DNA of 64,000 nt from assembly GCA_019914945.1 (NCBI GenBank), contig CM034101.1:2305188-2369187 (forward strand). The letters run 5' to 3'. A program made the translations under genes and the position numbers. The DNA is from Typha latifolia. Lineage: Eukaryota > Streptophyta > Magnoliopsida > Poales > Typhaceae. This document shows positions 35,380 to 50,300 of the stretch, one piece after another. Below the pieces are notes generated by a model that was not told where the DNA came from, made no database searches, and was given only the letters and a program-made list of their open reading frames with translations. The first letter of the stretch is position 1; the number at the start of each line of letters is the position of its first letter.

Positions 35380-38300
35380 ATGGCAGTTAAGGGGAAGGGG
35401 AAGCAAGTGGCCGCCCCTTCTTCCTCCTCTGTGAAGAGGAAGAAGCTATTCGGTGACGAGGCGGAGGGATCCTCCTCCTCCGCTGCCCGCGGCAGCAAGA
35501 GGCGGCGACCCGGCGTCCTACAGTTCGTCGATGACGCTGCCGTGGAAGCCGACTTTGATGATCCTGAGCCCGATGACCAGGAGGCGGACAACGGTATAGG
35601 ATGCCCTAACCTACCTCTTCACTTCTCATAGGGTTCCATTCTTATGTTATTGGGGCATGGATTTCCTTGGTAAGTTCGGCCTTAGGGTTTTCTTGAGGTT
35701 GGCTTGGTATGGGTTCGCGCTTTGGGATGGTTTACAAAAAAAAGGACGTGCATGTGTTTAGATTGAAGGTTTTAATACGGTTAAGCTGTTCATTTGGTTT
35801 TCTTGCTTTGATTATTCGATGGTTTTATTGACGGAGGATTTCTTAATTTTTTGTATAATGTGCTATGTATTCGGGGTTTATGAAGACTGTTCTCTCCAAT
35901 ATTGACTATTTTATGAAGCTTGGTGCTGGTAACTATGTTGCCACGCTGTGTGGATTGAGTTGGGGTTTTCTGGTGGTGCATTGGGTTCTTGTGTAAGGAA
36001 TAAGCTAACAATTTGTCATCTATCATGTTACCATTAATTCAGCTTTTCAAATTTTTAAAGCCATCCCATAGCTGCAGGTGAATAAAAACGAAGATGGAAT
36101 TAAGCATATTAGACAGTACAATTCATATTGATTAGCTGTCTGGCATTTAAACTTTTGTTTGAATAGTACTAAAGAACAACAATGCGGTCGTGTGCACATG
36201 AAGATAGAAATCCGTCACTACACCTTCTTTAATTGCTTATCAAGGGCTATTGCAAGCAGACAATGACCACTATCCTTGATAAGAGTAGTGTATCTCTATA
36301 TCTCTATATAGCGTTGGCTACTACTATTACATAGCGATCTTTGTAACTAACAATGGCCTATGACCCACTCATTTACGTACCAGATAATGAACAAAAGAGA
36401 ATGTAAAATAAAGAATTTTCTAACAAATGAAATATCAGGATTTAAAAAAAAAATGAGTTTCTTCCTTGGCTTCTTTATTCAGTAGAAAGGAAGGCGGCTC
36501 TCTACACCATAACTTCTTAATTTCTTCTTTTTTCTAGGTCTTCTCATATATAGAGGAATTTTTGTAGGGTTCTAGTCTTGTAGTGCATGATTGAAATTGA
36601 TACTAGTAAGTTTTCTCCAAAAGCTGATTGGTCTAAGGCTCCATAGCAAGCCAATTGTTTAGAAAATGACCATTTGCTACCTAGACACCCAGCATCAGAC
36701 TATGTCTAAGCTTCACCCTGTTCCTTGTTGGTATTCCCCTTAGTAACTTTTTCCATGTTTTTATGTGTAGATTTAAACTTATATTAGATCTTGCTAGGTT
36801 TATGGATTCTAATGGTTGAATGTGGATAGAGATGCAATAAGTTGGTTTATTGATATATGTATTATTTGTAATTTTAAGTGTTATTTGTTTCATTTGTTCA
36901 TTTTTTGAACTGCTTTGATTTCTGCTTTTCAGGGTGTCTAAAGAACCTGCCAGTGCCTAAATTTTATTTGGCCCTTCCCCTTGTCTACCTCTTACAATTT
37001 TTAAATACCTTGGCAAGCCCCTTGCCAAATTTTGTTTGACAGTGATTTAAGTGGTTTTGCGTGAGTGTGACAGCTGTCTGTTGTTTTTTCAGATTCTTGC
37101 CTGGAACTGATAAATATAAGTTGTTCAGAAGCAACTCAGTACTAAAGGCTTGTGAATTTTCCATCTTTGCATGTTCTGTGGCATGTTAATTGCTTTTTCA
37201 AAAGTCAATACATGTACTTTCTTTTACTTTCATTTCAATAGACAAATGATTTGTATACTGTTCTTGCGATTATTGTTGAACCTATGGCCCTTGTAGATTT
37301 TTTTTCTTATAAATGTGGTTTTTACGTTTTTCCTTTTTAATGTATTTTGAATTTCTTGGCGAATTCAAATATGGTAGTTCTTAACTTATTTTAGTTGGGA
37401 TGTGATGCAACTTTATACAACATTCTTATTTTGCATATTTTTTCTGCAGAAGTATATGACTATTCTGTTTAATGAGCTATTTCAATCTAATGGTCACAAA
37501 GAAATCTAGATGACTAATCCATGGTTATGATTTTTCCTTTATCAAATGACGCATACTAATAAGTACACTATCTATTGTGCGCTCTTGTTTGTAACTTGTA
37601 TGGTATCCCTTATACTAGGTTATTTGCACCAAAATGCGCTCAAGTTTCAGTAAGAATGAGCTCTTGTTTGCACCTTCTATGTAAATTGTGCACACTCCAT
37701 TATAAAAAGGTGTGGATCAAATGTGAAAATAGACACACCTAGTTTTGAAGAGCCCAATCTTGCTATAACCAAAACTTAAGGGTTTCTTTGGTGCAAATGC
37801 CCCCTCTCTAATCCTACTTGTTGTGATCATTCACTCTCACATTTTGCATCTTTAGTCCTTTTTTGTTTTTCAAGTTTGTTTATCCTTCAAAATTTTCCAC
37901 TGGGTATTCAAATCTATATTTGGGCTTGGATACTAAGAAAGCCCTAGACTGGCCCATGGGCGTACCTATAGGCCGGCCTTAGGCAGGCTAGTGCTTGCGC
38001 TAGTCTCTTGTGTGTGGGAGCATGCCAGAGACTGGGGTTGGCTGAATGAAAGGGAAAAACCCTAGCTATGTGGGGGTAGAGGCTTAAGGATGGGGCCATT
38101 TAGTCGTTGGACATGGTCGGTGAACTGGATGGAAGTGATGATATCACTTATTGACAATTTAAATTTGACTCTTTACCTTTAAAGGAGATAGGCTTCAATT
38201 TAAATTTGATTCTCTCCATATGTTATCAAATTTAGTTTAAATTAATCTTAAACTAATAAGAGATATATGTAAGTAATTAAAAAAATAATAAAAAAGATAA

Positions 38301-41300
38301 TATTTAATTAAACTTTCATCAAGTTAACTATAAAAAGATATCAATACCCTTAAGAATTAGCAGAGCCCTTCAGCCCAAGGAGGAAAGGCGCAATAAGTAT
38401 CTTCATTATGAATTTAATTTTTTAAACTGTTATATATGAACTCATTTTCTAGAGTATGTAAAAGAGCAGTTCAGTCAAATGGACTAAGGAATATACATGA
38501 AATATTAGATAGAGAAACTTCTTGAAGCAAAATGTTTCCAAATCAATGATGAGACTAACAAATAGAACAAAGATAATATGCATTTAAAACGCTACATATG
38601 AAGCAGTCGGAAGAAGTTTTTTTTATTACTCTAGGAAAAGTCTTCTTTAATTCTAGAGCACTTTATCGACAATGTGTTAGTAGGAGAAACTCTTGCATTA
38701 CTCAAGGGTCTTAAGGAACTGTTTTGCGTCTCAACTCCCTATTAGCTTGTCAGTGACTGCTTGGAGGTCATCAATATATGCTGTTAATGGGTCTGCTAAT
38801 AACACGAATTGGACTATCGCTTTTATTGTACAGGAGTTTCTTAGGTGGAGATCTTGTTTCTCAATAGTAGGGTTATCTTCATGAGTGGGTGTAACAACAT
38901 GGTAGCTCACACACAGCAAGTCTAGCTATTTGATAATTTTGTATGCAGCGGACTAATCCACTTATGAATTTTGTTTAATTATAACCCCGGGGATTAAACA
39001 AATTGTTTATAGACTTTTTTTCTAAAAAGATGAGGAGTCCTCCCATTAAAAGATGTTGTACTCTTGCCTTATCATGTCCTTTATCTAGGGAGTAATAATC
39101 CAGACAGTACTATGGCTTTCAAACACTCTGTTGTAATAAATAGTACATGTATACGAAAGTGGAGTGATCCAAATTGACGATTATGAGATGAAGATCTGGA
39201 CATAAATAACTAAGCTTGCAAGTAAACCAAATACAAGTAATGCAAACAAGAGAATTTATGTGGTTCAGCTTATAGCCTACATTATCGGGTGAAGATGTCT
39301 ATAGGATCCACTATAATATAATAGAATACATGTGGAGATAAATTACTCAAACTCAATCCTAAATCAACAATAATCTCACTCTAACACAAAGATATCATCT
39401 AATAAGAAGAACAAGCTATCCTAGAGTAAGATGATCCCTCAGAAGATGTAAAATAAAAAAGGAATAATATTTGACGAGCTCTTCTTCCATACCCTTCGTA
39501 TCTATCTATTCTTTTTAAGGTAGAGAGAGATCTAATGGTTGATGTACTTAAACGTATCATAGGAACACTTAAAATTTTAAGTCATATAATTGGTTCAAGA
39601 GGTGATTACTTATTTTTAAATTATAATTTCTAAGTTGGCACTATTTAATGAGTTCTTTTGCCTATAGACCCTAAATTTTTTTTATTTACATATATATCCT
39701 TTTTAATTTCATGTTTATATGTATACCATTCGCGTTATTTTTTGACAATTATAATATTTTAAAGTTTTAATCAAATAAAAGACATATATACCCTTAACTG
39801 AGAGTAATGTATACATATAAGAATCCGTGTTCTCTACTCCTCACGACGAAGTTTCGTTTTCTTATGTTTCTATTTCTTTTGTAAGGCTATTTTCAGCTAT
39901 AATGCATGTTAAGATTTGTTTGTGGTGATCCTTCTTTTTCCGATTGGAACAGATTTCCTTGATGATAACAAAGCTAAAGATGATCTTAAAGGAACAGGAA
40001 AGCCCAATCAGCTTCCGTTTGTTCTGAAGGAAGAGGAGTTAAGTGCTGATGAGCTAGAGGAACTAATTAAGGACCGTTATCGGCAAGGTTCAAAGAACAT
40101 TGTGTATGATGAAGATTTTAAAGAACATGATGTTGGAATATCTGCAACGGATTCAACAATGGACCCGAGTATTTGGAGGGTTAAATGCATGGTTTGTTAT
40201 GGTCTATCATTAATCTTTCTAGTATGAATATTCTGGTGTATTTACATGCTCCTCTGGAATACGTTTATCACAGGTTGGCCGCGAACGGCAGTTGGCTTTC
40301 TGCTTCATGCAAAAGTATGTTGACTTAAACAATTTTGGAACCAAAATGCAGATAATTTCTGCATTTGCTCTTGATCATGTCAAAGGTCATGTGTTTGTTG
40401 AAGCTGAAAAGGCATGTGACATTTCTGAGGTATGTCTGTAATTTCCCTGGTGAATTTGGCTGGGACCTGAATTTACTAAACTGCACATGGCTTCACTGAC
40501 ACGGCAATTTTATACAGGAAATATTTCAGTAGAAAGACAATTGAAGGCTAAATAATTTTTTTGAAAGAGTTTTCTGTTATATGTGCAGTTCTTATTATTC
40601 TAGTTTGTTCAATGTGGCATTAATTATAATGCCCTCTTGATTGTCTTGTTGCTTTTGTGATGTTTACTCTACATTTCCCCTAGTTATTATTCTTTAAACT
40701 TTGTAATATCAAGTTTCATGTTTTATTTCTTATCTGTCCATTCTGTTTACTTCATTAGGCCATTTATCTATGGTGCATGCAAAAAGATGAAACATGGATA
40801 CGGGATACGGGGATATGGCAATATGGATATGGGGATACCATAAATTCTTAAAAAACAGGATATGAATACCACAAGGATACAGTAATAAATTAATAAATAA
40901 AAAATGTTGTCAACATCAAAGCATTTGTAGATTGAAATATTTTTCCTACTGGCCTATACTAATATATTTTTAACATCAAAACATTTTATACAAACTCTAC
41001 GGCCTATACTAAAAATATTCCTAACATCAAAACATTTTCTACAAACCCTATGGCCTATTCTAACATATTTCTCTTTCCACAACTAACTTAAAGCGAAAAG
41101 GAAGAAAAGAACAGAAAAGAAACAAAAGCTTTTCTGTGTTGCCAAAATGAAAGCAAAAGCTAAAAATAAAGAGAAGGAACGAAAAAGATGTCTTTCCTTG
41201 GGAAGGAAATGAGGGTTGTCGTCTTCGATCGCTGTTTTGGTCATCAATATCATCGTTAGAGAGGAAAGAGTGGCGTCGTTATAGATGGAGAGAGGAAGGC

Positions 41301-44300
41301 ACCTGGTGTTGAGAAAGGAAGGTATGCCTTGTCATCGATGGAGGAAGACCACAGTGGCACTAGGGCACATTGTCGAGAGAGGAATAAGGGAAATAGGGTT
41401 TGATAGCTCTTTCCTCTCAATTTAAGCTTAACAGTTCAATAGTTTAACGGGTTGATAACTTCTTTTAACTCGATATATCCAATAACCAAATACAAATTGT
41501 ATCCATTGTGTATCCAAGCCGTATCTAGCAATTAAAATGCTTTATTTTTAATTTAGATATTCCCGATATGTATTGGATACATATCCGACCGATATTCGTA
41601 TCTAATACATATCAGATATAGATACTTAGCCTGTTTTGGAGTATCCATGCTTTCTAGATGCGGAAGCGCTAGAGCCATCAAATCAGCAATGTTTTGGAGT
41701 ATCCATGTCATAAACATGCTCTGAAGCCCTTGAAAACTTGGGAAAGGAATCTTAGTTGTTGACTAAAGGTTAACTTGAGCCAAAGTTGATTTTGGTGCAT
41801 TTCCGCATATCTCCTTTTGGTAGCTTTATCATTGGTCTTAGAGCCTGAGGCCATAATAGAGTAAGCTAGGAGTCCTCTCTCGATTTCATATGTTGCTTTG
41901 TTTGTGTTTATAAACAGGGCTTACAGATGTTACAAATAGGTGGTTTTATAGACGAATTGTCAGTTAAGTTCCAGTATGATTTGTCTCTTTGGACTGGAGT
42001 TTGGATATATTAGTTAGTAAGAGATCAACAACTCTACAAATCACATTTCCATGCCATGAAATAGCTTTCATTGGCGCAGAATTTTCCAAGCATTATGCAA
42101 TGATTCTTGGGTATAAGAAAAAAAAAGAAAAAAAAAAGAAAAATTGATGAACTTTTAGCACCCATTACTCAGGCTTGTGAAAGCCAGCTGATCAATATAG
42201 GGACATTGACACAACTTAGGAGTATTAACAAATATAAATGATACTATTTCATGTTGTTACATAAAAATATTGTAGGCCAATGCTTGCTATCCTTGTTTCT
42301 TGTCAATGTGTCCCTATAACAAATATATTCTGAACCTTTTATCTAGAGATAATTTTCGTAGTATCTAACTTGGATTTGCTCCAGGCATGCAAAGGATTCT
42401 GTAATATATATGCAAGCAGAATTAGTCTTGTCCCCAGAAGTGAAGTTCCTCACTTGCTCTCTACTCGTAACAAACCATGTGAAGTATCTGAGGGTTCATG
42501 GGTCCGTCTCAAGAGCGGGAAATATAAAGGGGACCTAGCACAGGTATACCAATCGGTTTACTTGTACTCTGTTTTTTCACATGTTTTTTCTTCTTTTTTC
42601 AATTTTCTTATTTTAATTTTGTGATTAATTTTCTGTAGGTTGTTAGCGTCGATGATGGACGAAAAACTGTGATGATAAAGCTGGTACCTAGGGTTGACTT
42701 GCAAGCCATCTCCAAGAAACTTGTAAGGATGGATCATTAATTTTCTCCTCTTTTTGTACTTATGAGGTGGTTGACCTGGTGTCTGGATTTGCGTGGATGT
42801 AGATATTGCCTTGGCCTGCTAGTTATTACGTTATATATGCTACTTTTCTCTAAGCAATGTGCATGAATTTGCTCGGGTCTTTTTCTTGTTAGACATTTGT
42901 ACCACATTTTCTCTCCTTTTATTTTCACCCATATGAGGTCATAAAAATGCTCAACTAATCATCTTAATTTGAGAAGTTATTTGCATTACTAGAAGATTTT
43001 CAATAGAATTAAGATGCAACTAGGGAATTTTTTAACTTTCAAAGTGAAAGTTAATTGGGACGAGTGAAACAGGGCTTTAATTCTGTTCAGATAATTAACA
43101 ACTAGTCTTATTTATTCTGGCCTTTTTTTTTAAATATCATGGCATCTGCAGTGGGAAAAAAAATACAGATATATTTAATATCCACGTTATATGGATCTAT
43201 TATAGGGGTCTCATCACTTCATGAATTGTTTCATCTCAGTTTAAGTGCTTGAAAAACAAGGAAGTGATTTCCGTAGATTTGCTGCATAATTCCCTTTATT
43301 TGATTTTCTTACTAGTTAAATGAGCAAGAAATTTGTCCTTTATGCTCTATATATCTGATTGCTGTCTTACAGATTTCATTCTTAGATTCGCAATTTGAGA
43401 CTTTATCTTGATCCTCTAATCCTTCTTATTCTTAAATTTCTTTCTTAGATTTCTTTCTTTAATCCCTTTTGCGGATAAGTTGTTGCTTGATCGATCATGA
43501 TATTTTAGTCATAAATAATGTCTCATTTTGAATGTATGCAATGTACTTTACCTAATTTTTTGGGCAAAATAAATCACTCAAATGCAACATATACCTAGTA
43601 GGTTTCTGCCAGGACCTACTCTAAATTGCAGCAAATGCTTAAGTAGCTCATCTTGACTTGCTAGGCCCTTGATTTTTAAGAATATATTTTGGTTTCTTTC
43701 TTGTACCATTAGCATCCTATATGATTTCTCTATCATTGCCAACACAATTTTGGTAGTCACCTTTTTCTGATATTATTGTGCAAGGCATGTGCCTGTTTAC
43801 AATTATACAACTGTGTGCAGGGTGGTGGAATATCTTTGAAGCATGCTCCAGTTCCCGCTCCACGCTTGATTAACTTGCATGAGCTAGAGTAACCTTTTCT
43901 TCACTCTCTTATCATAATATTGGTATTGTTGTAGAAATTTAAGATGGTATTTTCATAACTTGCTTTGCGTTTTGAGCATCCTAACTGGATGGCGCTTCTC
44001 AGGGAGTTTAGATCCCATATTGAAATCAAGCGTGATCGTCAGACTGGTGATCTTTTTGAAGTATTTGATGGTCTGATGCTGAAAGATGGTTACTTGTATA
44101 AGAAGGTCTCTGTAGGATCATTGATTTACTGGGGTGTACAGCCATCAGATGCTGAACTTCTGAAATTCTCGAAGACAAGCAAAGATGAAGAAGAGGACTT
44201 AGATTGGGTTTCAAGTGTTTACGTTGGTAAGAGAAAGAATATAGCTGAAGAGTGGGATCATAAAGCTGCAACTACAAAGGAGAATGTCTTCAATCTCCAT

Positions 44301-47300
44301 GATCTTGTGTTGTTTGGGTCCGTTACAGCCTTGTTGTCCATCTAGTTTGTTCCATTTCAAATTTTATTTTTTCTGGTGTGGTTCACTCTTCACTCTGTTC
44401 AACTTGCCAGGCGAAAGGATTTTGGTGTTATCATTGCAATAGAGAAAGATGGACTGCGGGTAGCTGCAAATTATACTCTTTTTTCACCTTCATTATGATT
44501 TGCATTCTTAGTATCTTTTTCACCTTTCACACACAAACACACACACACACATGGGCAGTTCCCTTGTTAGTCTTAGTTAAGTATTTGACTTAATTGCCTT
44601 GCAGTTACTAAAAGGTGATATAGAAGGTTATGAAGTGGTTACAGTTAGGAAGGAGGACATTAAGAGTGGTTGTGTGGATAAGATGTTCACAGCTCTAGAT
44701 CTCAACATGAAGACCATATCCATTAATGACATTGTCAAAGTCACAGAAGGGCCCATGCAGGTTAATTTTCTTTTTCTTCTTTTTGTGAATTGATTTTAAA
44801 TCGAAATCTACTCTTTATGACAATTCAAGTAGTTTTGGAGTATGTCACCTGTCATATATTCTATTAGTGCTAATTGCTTCTTGTTGTTTTTTATATTAAA
44901 CTTGTAGTTTTTTCAGAATTTTTTTGCATTTGTCATTGCCCTTATTTAGTCATAGTGCACACTTCAATATAAAACTGTTGTTGATTTAAGTGTTTGAATT
45001 TTTTCCGCAGGGCAAGGAAGGAACTGTGAAGCATATGTACAAGGGCTCACTCTTTATTCTCGATGAAAATGAAACAAAACATAGTGGTTTCTTTTGTGCC
45101 AAGTCCAATTCATGCGAGAATATGAAAGAGAAAAAGGAATCGATTGGTTCCTTTGGTGAAGATCTGGTATGAATTTGGACCATTTTTGCATGGTTTGAGC
45201 TTAACAACCTTATACTCTCTCTCAGACCTTTTGTTTTTCTTTTTGTTAACTAGGGAGAGATTTCTGCTCCTTCATTTCCACAATCGCCTATTAAATCTTA
45301 CGAGCAGAACTATGGTTCTCATGATTGTGCGTATCTGATCACTTGAAACTTATCTATATTATCATAGAAGGTGGCATCTTTTTCCTGATTTTCTGGATGT
45401 TGCAGCTGGCAAGCGTCGGCAAGGTGACAGAGAGCAGATGTTCTCTATTGGGCAGACATTGAGGATATCTAAAGGTCCTTTGAAGGGTTACCTCTGTCGT
45501 GTAGTGCGTATCTATCGGTCTGATGTCACAGTGAAGCTGGACTCTCTTGTGAAGATTATTACAGGTTTGTTGTTTGTAAAACTTTCTCACAAGTCACAAC
45601 TATAGTCTCATCCTCAGAAGTTCTGTTTTGCAGTGGATGCCAAGTTTCTTTCTGTTCCAACTAGAAAAAGGTATTTGTATTGTCATTTCTTAATATGCCC
45701 ATGTCAATGAATGAAACTTTCATCCTTTTGTCTTCCTACCTTGTTCATACTTCATACTTTTAGTACTATTTCTATTGTTTCTGTTCAAAAGGGATGTTTC
45801 AGCTGCTGCAGCATCTGATCTGTTTGGAGATCCAGAATTGCCATCCATAGGTAACCTATGTATTGCTGATTTTTTTATGCTTGGCAAGTTTATCAATTTC
45901 TATATACAAGACGGACTTTAAGTTGGCACACGATCTTCCAATTATTTATTCTTTGATTACTGCCACTGTGAATTTTCCTAGTTAGGTAGAGGTACTTGAG
46001 GATTTTAATGGAAAAATAAAATATCACATCTCTTATATTTGCCCTTTCCATCTATTTTAGTTGATTAGGATTTGATGCTTCTCTGTGCTTTTTCTATCCG
46101 TCTTTGATGATTAGTATGAATCTTCGTTGATTCACTATTAAACACTTTTGTGATGCTTTTGTCTTCTTTTTTGTGATATGTTATCTCACTTTGGCTGGGG
46201 GGAATGGATCACAAGTAGATAGAAGTTCATGGGATATTGAGTTACCATCTTTTGGCAGGTTGGTTAGTTTCACATCAAAACTTGTAATATCTCTCTCTGT
46301 CTCCTTTTAATGTACCAGAATTTATTGTTCATCTTTCCTGATTGTTGTTGAAAAACATGAGCCTGTGTATCTTGCTATTTGCTGTATCATTACAATTGCC
46401 AATGAATGTGTTGTTTATTTACTTTCTTTCTAAAGCAGTTTGGAGAGGAGACTAAATCTTAATAGTCCAGATGGTGTTCTTTAACCATTACACCTAAATC
46501 CTAATTAATTGTCCATAAGAGAATTTTACATTTTATGGTCAACGATGAAAAGTTAGTCCTGCAATTACTGATATGAAAACTTCCGAAACGAACGTTATGA
46601 TCTTTATGTACTAATTCAGATCTTGTATCTTTTCAACATTTGAAAGGCACTTGAGAGCGACTAGGTTATCTTTTATAAGTTACAAGTGCTAAGGTCTCAG
46701 AATGTTAGTTTATCCAAATGTTTTCTTTGTCATCTGCAATATAATGTTCTTTATACATTTTCGATTTCTTTATCTTGATATAGTTGTTAGAATAATTCCA
46801 GGAAGTTGATGCTTTGGTGTTGATGGACAATTTTACTGAATTTTAGAAGGAAGAGGCAAGAGCATCTAAAATAGAATCTGGGGATGTATTCACCTAATGT
46901 TCATATACTGGAGATGTTCTTATTATAGCACTAGAATATACATATTAATACATGTAGTTTACTTTTTTATAGCTTATTGATAATGCTTATTTGCCAAGGT
47001 CTAATTGGAGGCTATGTTCAGTACCATATTAAACTGTGTTCCAATATTTCAGTTGTATACATGTGATTTCTAGGTTCTAGTTTCTGGATGGTGGGTTGTC
47101 CAAGTGCTTAGGTGGAATTCCCAGTGACAAGTCTAGGAGCTCCATTGTTCATTTATCAGATAATCACAAACAAATTGTCTTAATGTCATGACTTAATGCA
47201 TCAACTTTGAAACTGGATGCCTAAGCAGTAGGGTCTAAATATTATCACTTGCTTCATAATGCCTAATGCATCACTTGCTTCATTATGCCTGGTAATTGGA

Positions 47301-50300
47301 TATGCAACTTGAAGCTCAACTAAGGTAACCCTTGTGTCCTTGTATGTGCAGCACTTTTGGTGAAATCACTTGCTATGGAGTTGGCATTCCGAAATCATTC
47401 TTGAGCTACCTGAACCAATGATCCTTTTGTTTGTCTTGGTCTACTACCTAAAATGTTTGGAAGCAAAAAGTTCTATAGTTTAGAGCCACGTACTTATAGT
47501 AAAACCATGAGAAAATTGAACACGACAAAGAAATGTTACTGCTGTAAATTCTTGTAGCTTGTGATGAGGCATCTATTTTGAAGTTCCTCGTTGTGATGAT
47601 TGAGGCAACTAAAAATATGCATAATGAATTTTACACTAATAAAGCATGAAAAATTGTAAAACATTATATTGGGCCATTGTACTCTTCTCATCATCCAATG
47701 CATAAGGAAAAGGTTCAATCAATTTTTGGAGTTCTTAAATTATTTTAAATTTGTAGTTTGATAGATTGATAGATGACAATGAACAGTGCTGATATTCAGT
47801 TTAGTAGTGTGTTCTTTTGTGGATTTTAAGATGCTATGTCATAGCTTTAACCTGGCATCTGCAGTAACTTATACACATATACTCACACACTCGCACATGT
47901 GCATGCAGTCAATTTGTATGCGATTAAATTTCAAATTTAACATTTTTGATATTAATGTTGCAGTGACACTTGGCAACCATTCTCCAGCTCCATGTCAGCA
48001 GGCAATAATGGTCATAAAGCAGGTAATGGTTTACTTACACTGATTGTTATCAATGGAAATTCACCTTTAGTTGTAGTTCTTGTCAAGATTGGAATTTTCT
48101 GTTGCATCCTCTTTGAGCACATTTATCTTTGTATTCTTCCTAATTTCATTGGATGAAATGACATTATGATCATTACAATTTCTGATATTACCTTGGGAAA
48201 TATCTTCTGCTGTACTTTTGAGTAGACCTTCAGCAGAAAGATACTACTTGATATCGGATATTATTGAAAATTGTTAAAGGAATTCCAAATAAAATCCAAG
48301 AAGGAATGATGAGAACAAAAGGAAATCAGGGAACTGAATAAACAAAAAGTAACGAAGTATGGAGCTATGAATCCTACCTGAGCTCAAGAATCGAAATCAT
48401 AACATGTTTTCTCTTTCAGATGATAACAGAATTAAAATAAACTCGTAATACCCAATGAGTCCCTTAGTTGGGTACTTTATCATCTTGCATTTGGCATCAA
48501 AGAAGCTGAATTAGATAAGTAGATTCATTAATACATTTGTAATCACATGATTGTTTGTTCCTACTTTTCAAGACACTAAGTTGTTAGGCATGAGAACTGA
48601 ATGTATCAGATATGTACTATGTATAAGTACCTGTGTTTCACAACAATTGAACATCAACTAGCTACCTTGCATCTGTAATTTTATTCTTCTGCAATCAGGT
48701 ATGATTATTACATATGCGGAATAGGTATATAAGATGTAAAAGCTGTAGGCAGATATGGTAACATGAGAAAGTAGGCAGGTAGCTAGTGATACTTCTAATT
48801 TTTAGGCATCATCAAACAGTACCATGCTACTGCTTGCAATTAATTATCCATCTTTTCTTACAAAAGGCCCTAGTTCATTGGGAAAGAATACCTATGACCC
48901 CTTTTTTCTATCCTTCCCTTTTGCTTCTTTTCTTTTCTTCTTCTCTTCTCTAAACCGGTCAATGTAGTCTACTCATACTATTTTGAAAATTTTCAACCAT
49001 CCAAACTGCCATTATGTTTGTGTCATAATCTCAACTAGTTACTAGTATATTTTTCTTACATGTTGTTTGAGATTGCTTGATGAGGTGCTTTACCATTGCA
49101 TAAGCTTGATAGACAATTATCTGCTAGCAGCATTATGCGGCTTTTAGTTGTATTAAGTTTCTTTAGAGTTGCCACTAAGCAACTCACTGAACTCTTTACC
49201 TTGAACGTCTATATCTTAGCCTGATGCAGCAGCAAAGGTGATTTACCAGATTATTAGCATGACTGTTACCCCTAATTGCCTGTCATTCAAATGTTTTTTT
49301 TTGTGCTAAATATATCTCCATCAGCAGTATGCCAAAGCTTGTCATCATAATCTGAAAGCATGCAATTAATATTGCCTTGTTAGTGTTAATGGATTGCATT
49401 TGCATATATTGGCAGATATAAAGTGGAATAGAGCAACAGCATGTAACTCAAATGTATCATCTTTAGTGTCTGCTTTTATTTATGAGTTAACTTTATTATT
49501 GAGATCACTGTATGTCTTCAAAATGTTCTTTATTCCTTGAACTTTCCTAGAAGGTATATCAGAACAATAGATCATGAATCCAACTGGCAGCAGACCAATC
49601 CTAATCGGGGATGAATAGTCGTATTGGCTAGTGTGGATCTTGATTTACTGGGTTTATCCATCTTGGACATTAACGGTAACTGAAGAAACGTTCATTCTAA
49701 AGGTCAATACCTAGGTCTCAGATTCAACTTGAACTGACCAAATAAGGACCTTAGTCAATCTAATCCACTATTCTGCTAGGTATTTTGTTGGCCTAAATAT
49801 GAATTAACAATTCCAATATTCTAATTGTGTGGATATAGTCTCTCCTGCCAAAGGTAATCTGCAGTGAAATAGAACCAACCCTCTGTTAGGAAGAGTGAAC
49901 TTCTTCCTGGTTTTATCGGAGTATCTTAAACAACCTTTCAAATAGATAATTTTTACATGTGGATTTGGAAGATCCATGATCACCTTCATTTTCCTTGCAT
50001 CTCTTCTTTGTTAGCTAGCTATACTGCAGCTATGAGATTATGTTATACAACTAAACGGTTTGCATGTTGAAGTCTGTATATTTTATATGAAGGACGATTT
50101 GCTTTTCCGTGTGTTTCGTAGTCAACATTTTGATTGTAAAACTGTTCTCCTTTAACATAATTCATGCTATATATACTGCAATCTTTCTTTTAGTATACTT
50201 CATTTATCAAATTATTCTGGAACATAATCAAGGAGGAACAGTATAACTGCTTATCTATGTTGCAAGCCATTCTCTATAGTCAGAAATTTACTTGTTATTT

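Larger units (their letters stand above)
35594..39952 (+). other. KTF1 intron 1 (4.4 kb), repeat-rich
   Basis: An ACG|GTATAG donor and a GGAACAG acceptor bound this intron. It contains a foldback at 37620-37801, dispersed repeat copy B at 38139-38352, a stretch at about 38930-39500 that looks repeat-derived, and an inverted-arm segment with TATACCC units at about 39690-39830. No exon of the KTF1 family is missing from the join, so none is needed here. Confidence 0.7.

Noticed and set aside
38930..39500. Possible retrotransposon remnant (sequence resembling GTGGTTCAGCTTATAGCCTAC-type repeat DNA)
   Set aside because: No terminal repeats, primer-binding site or coding domains could be seen, so it is only mentioned as repeat-like.
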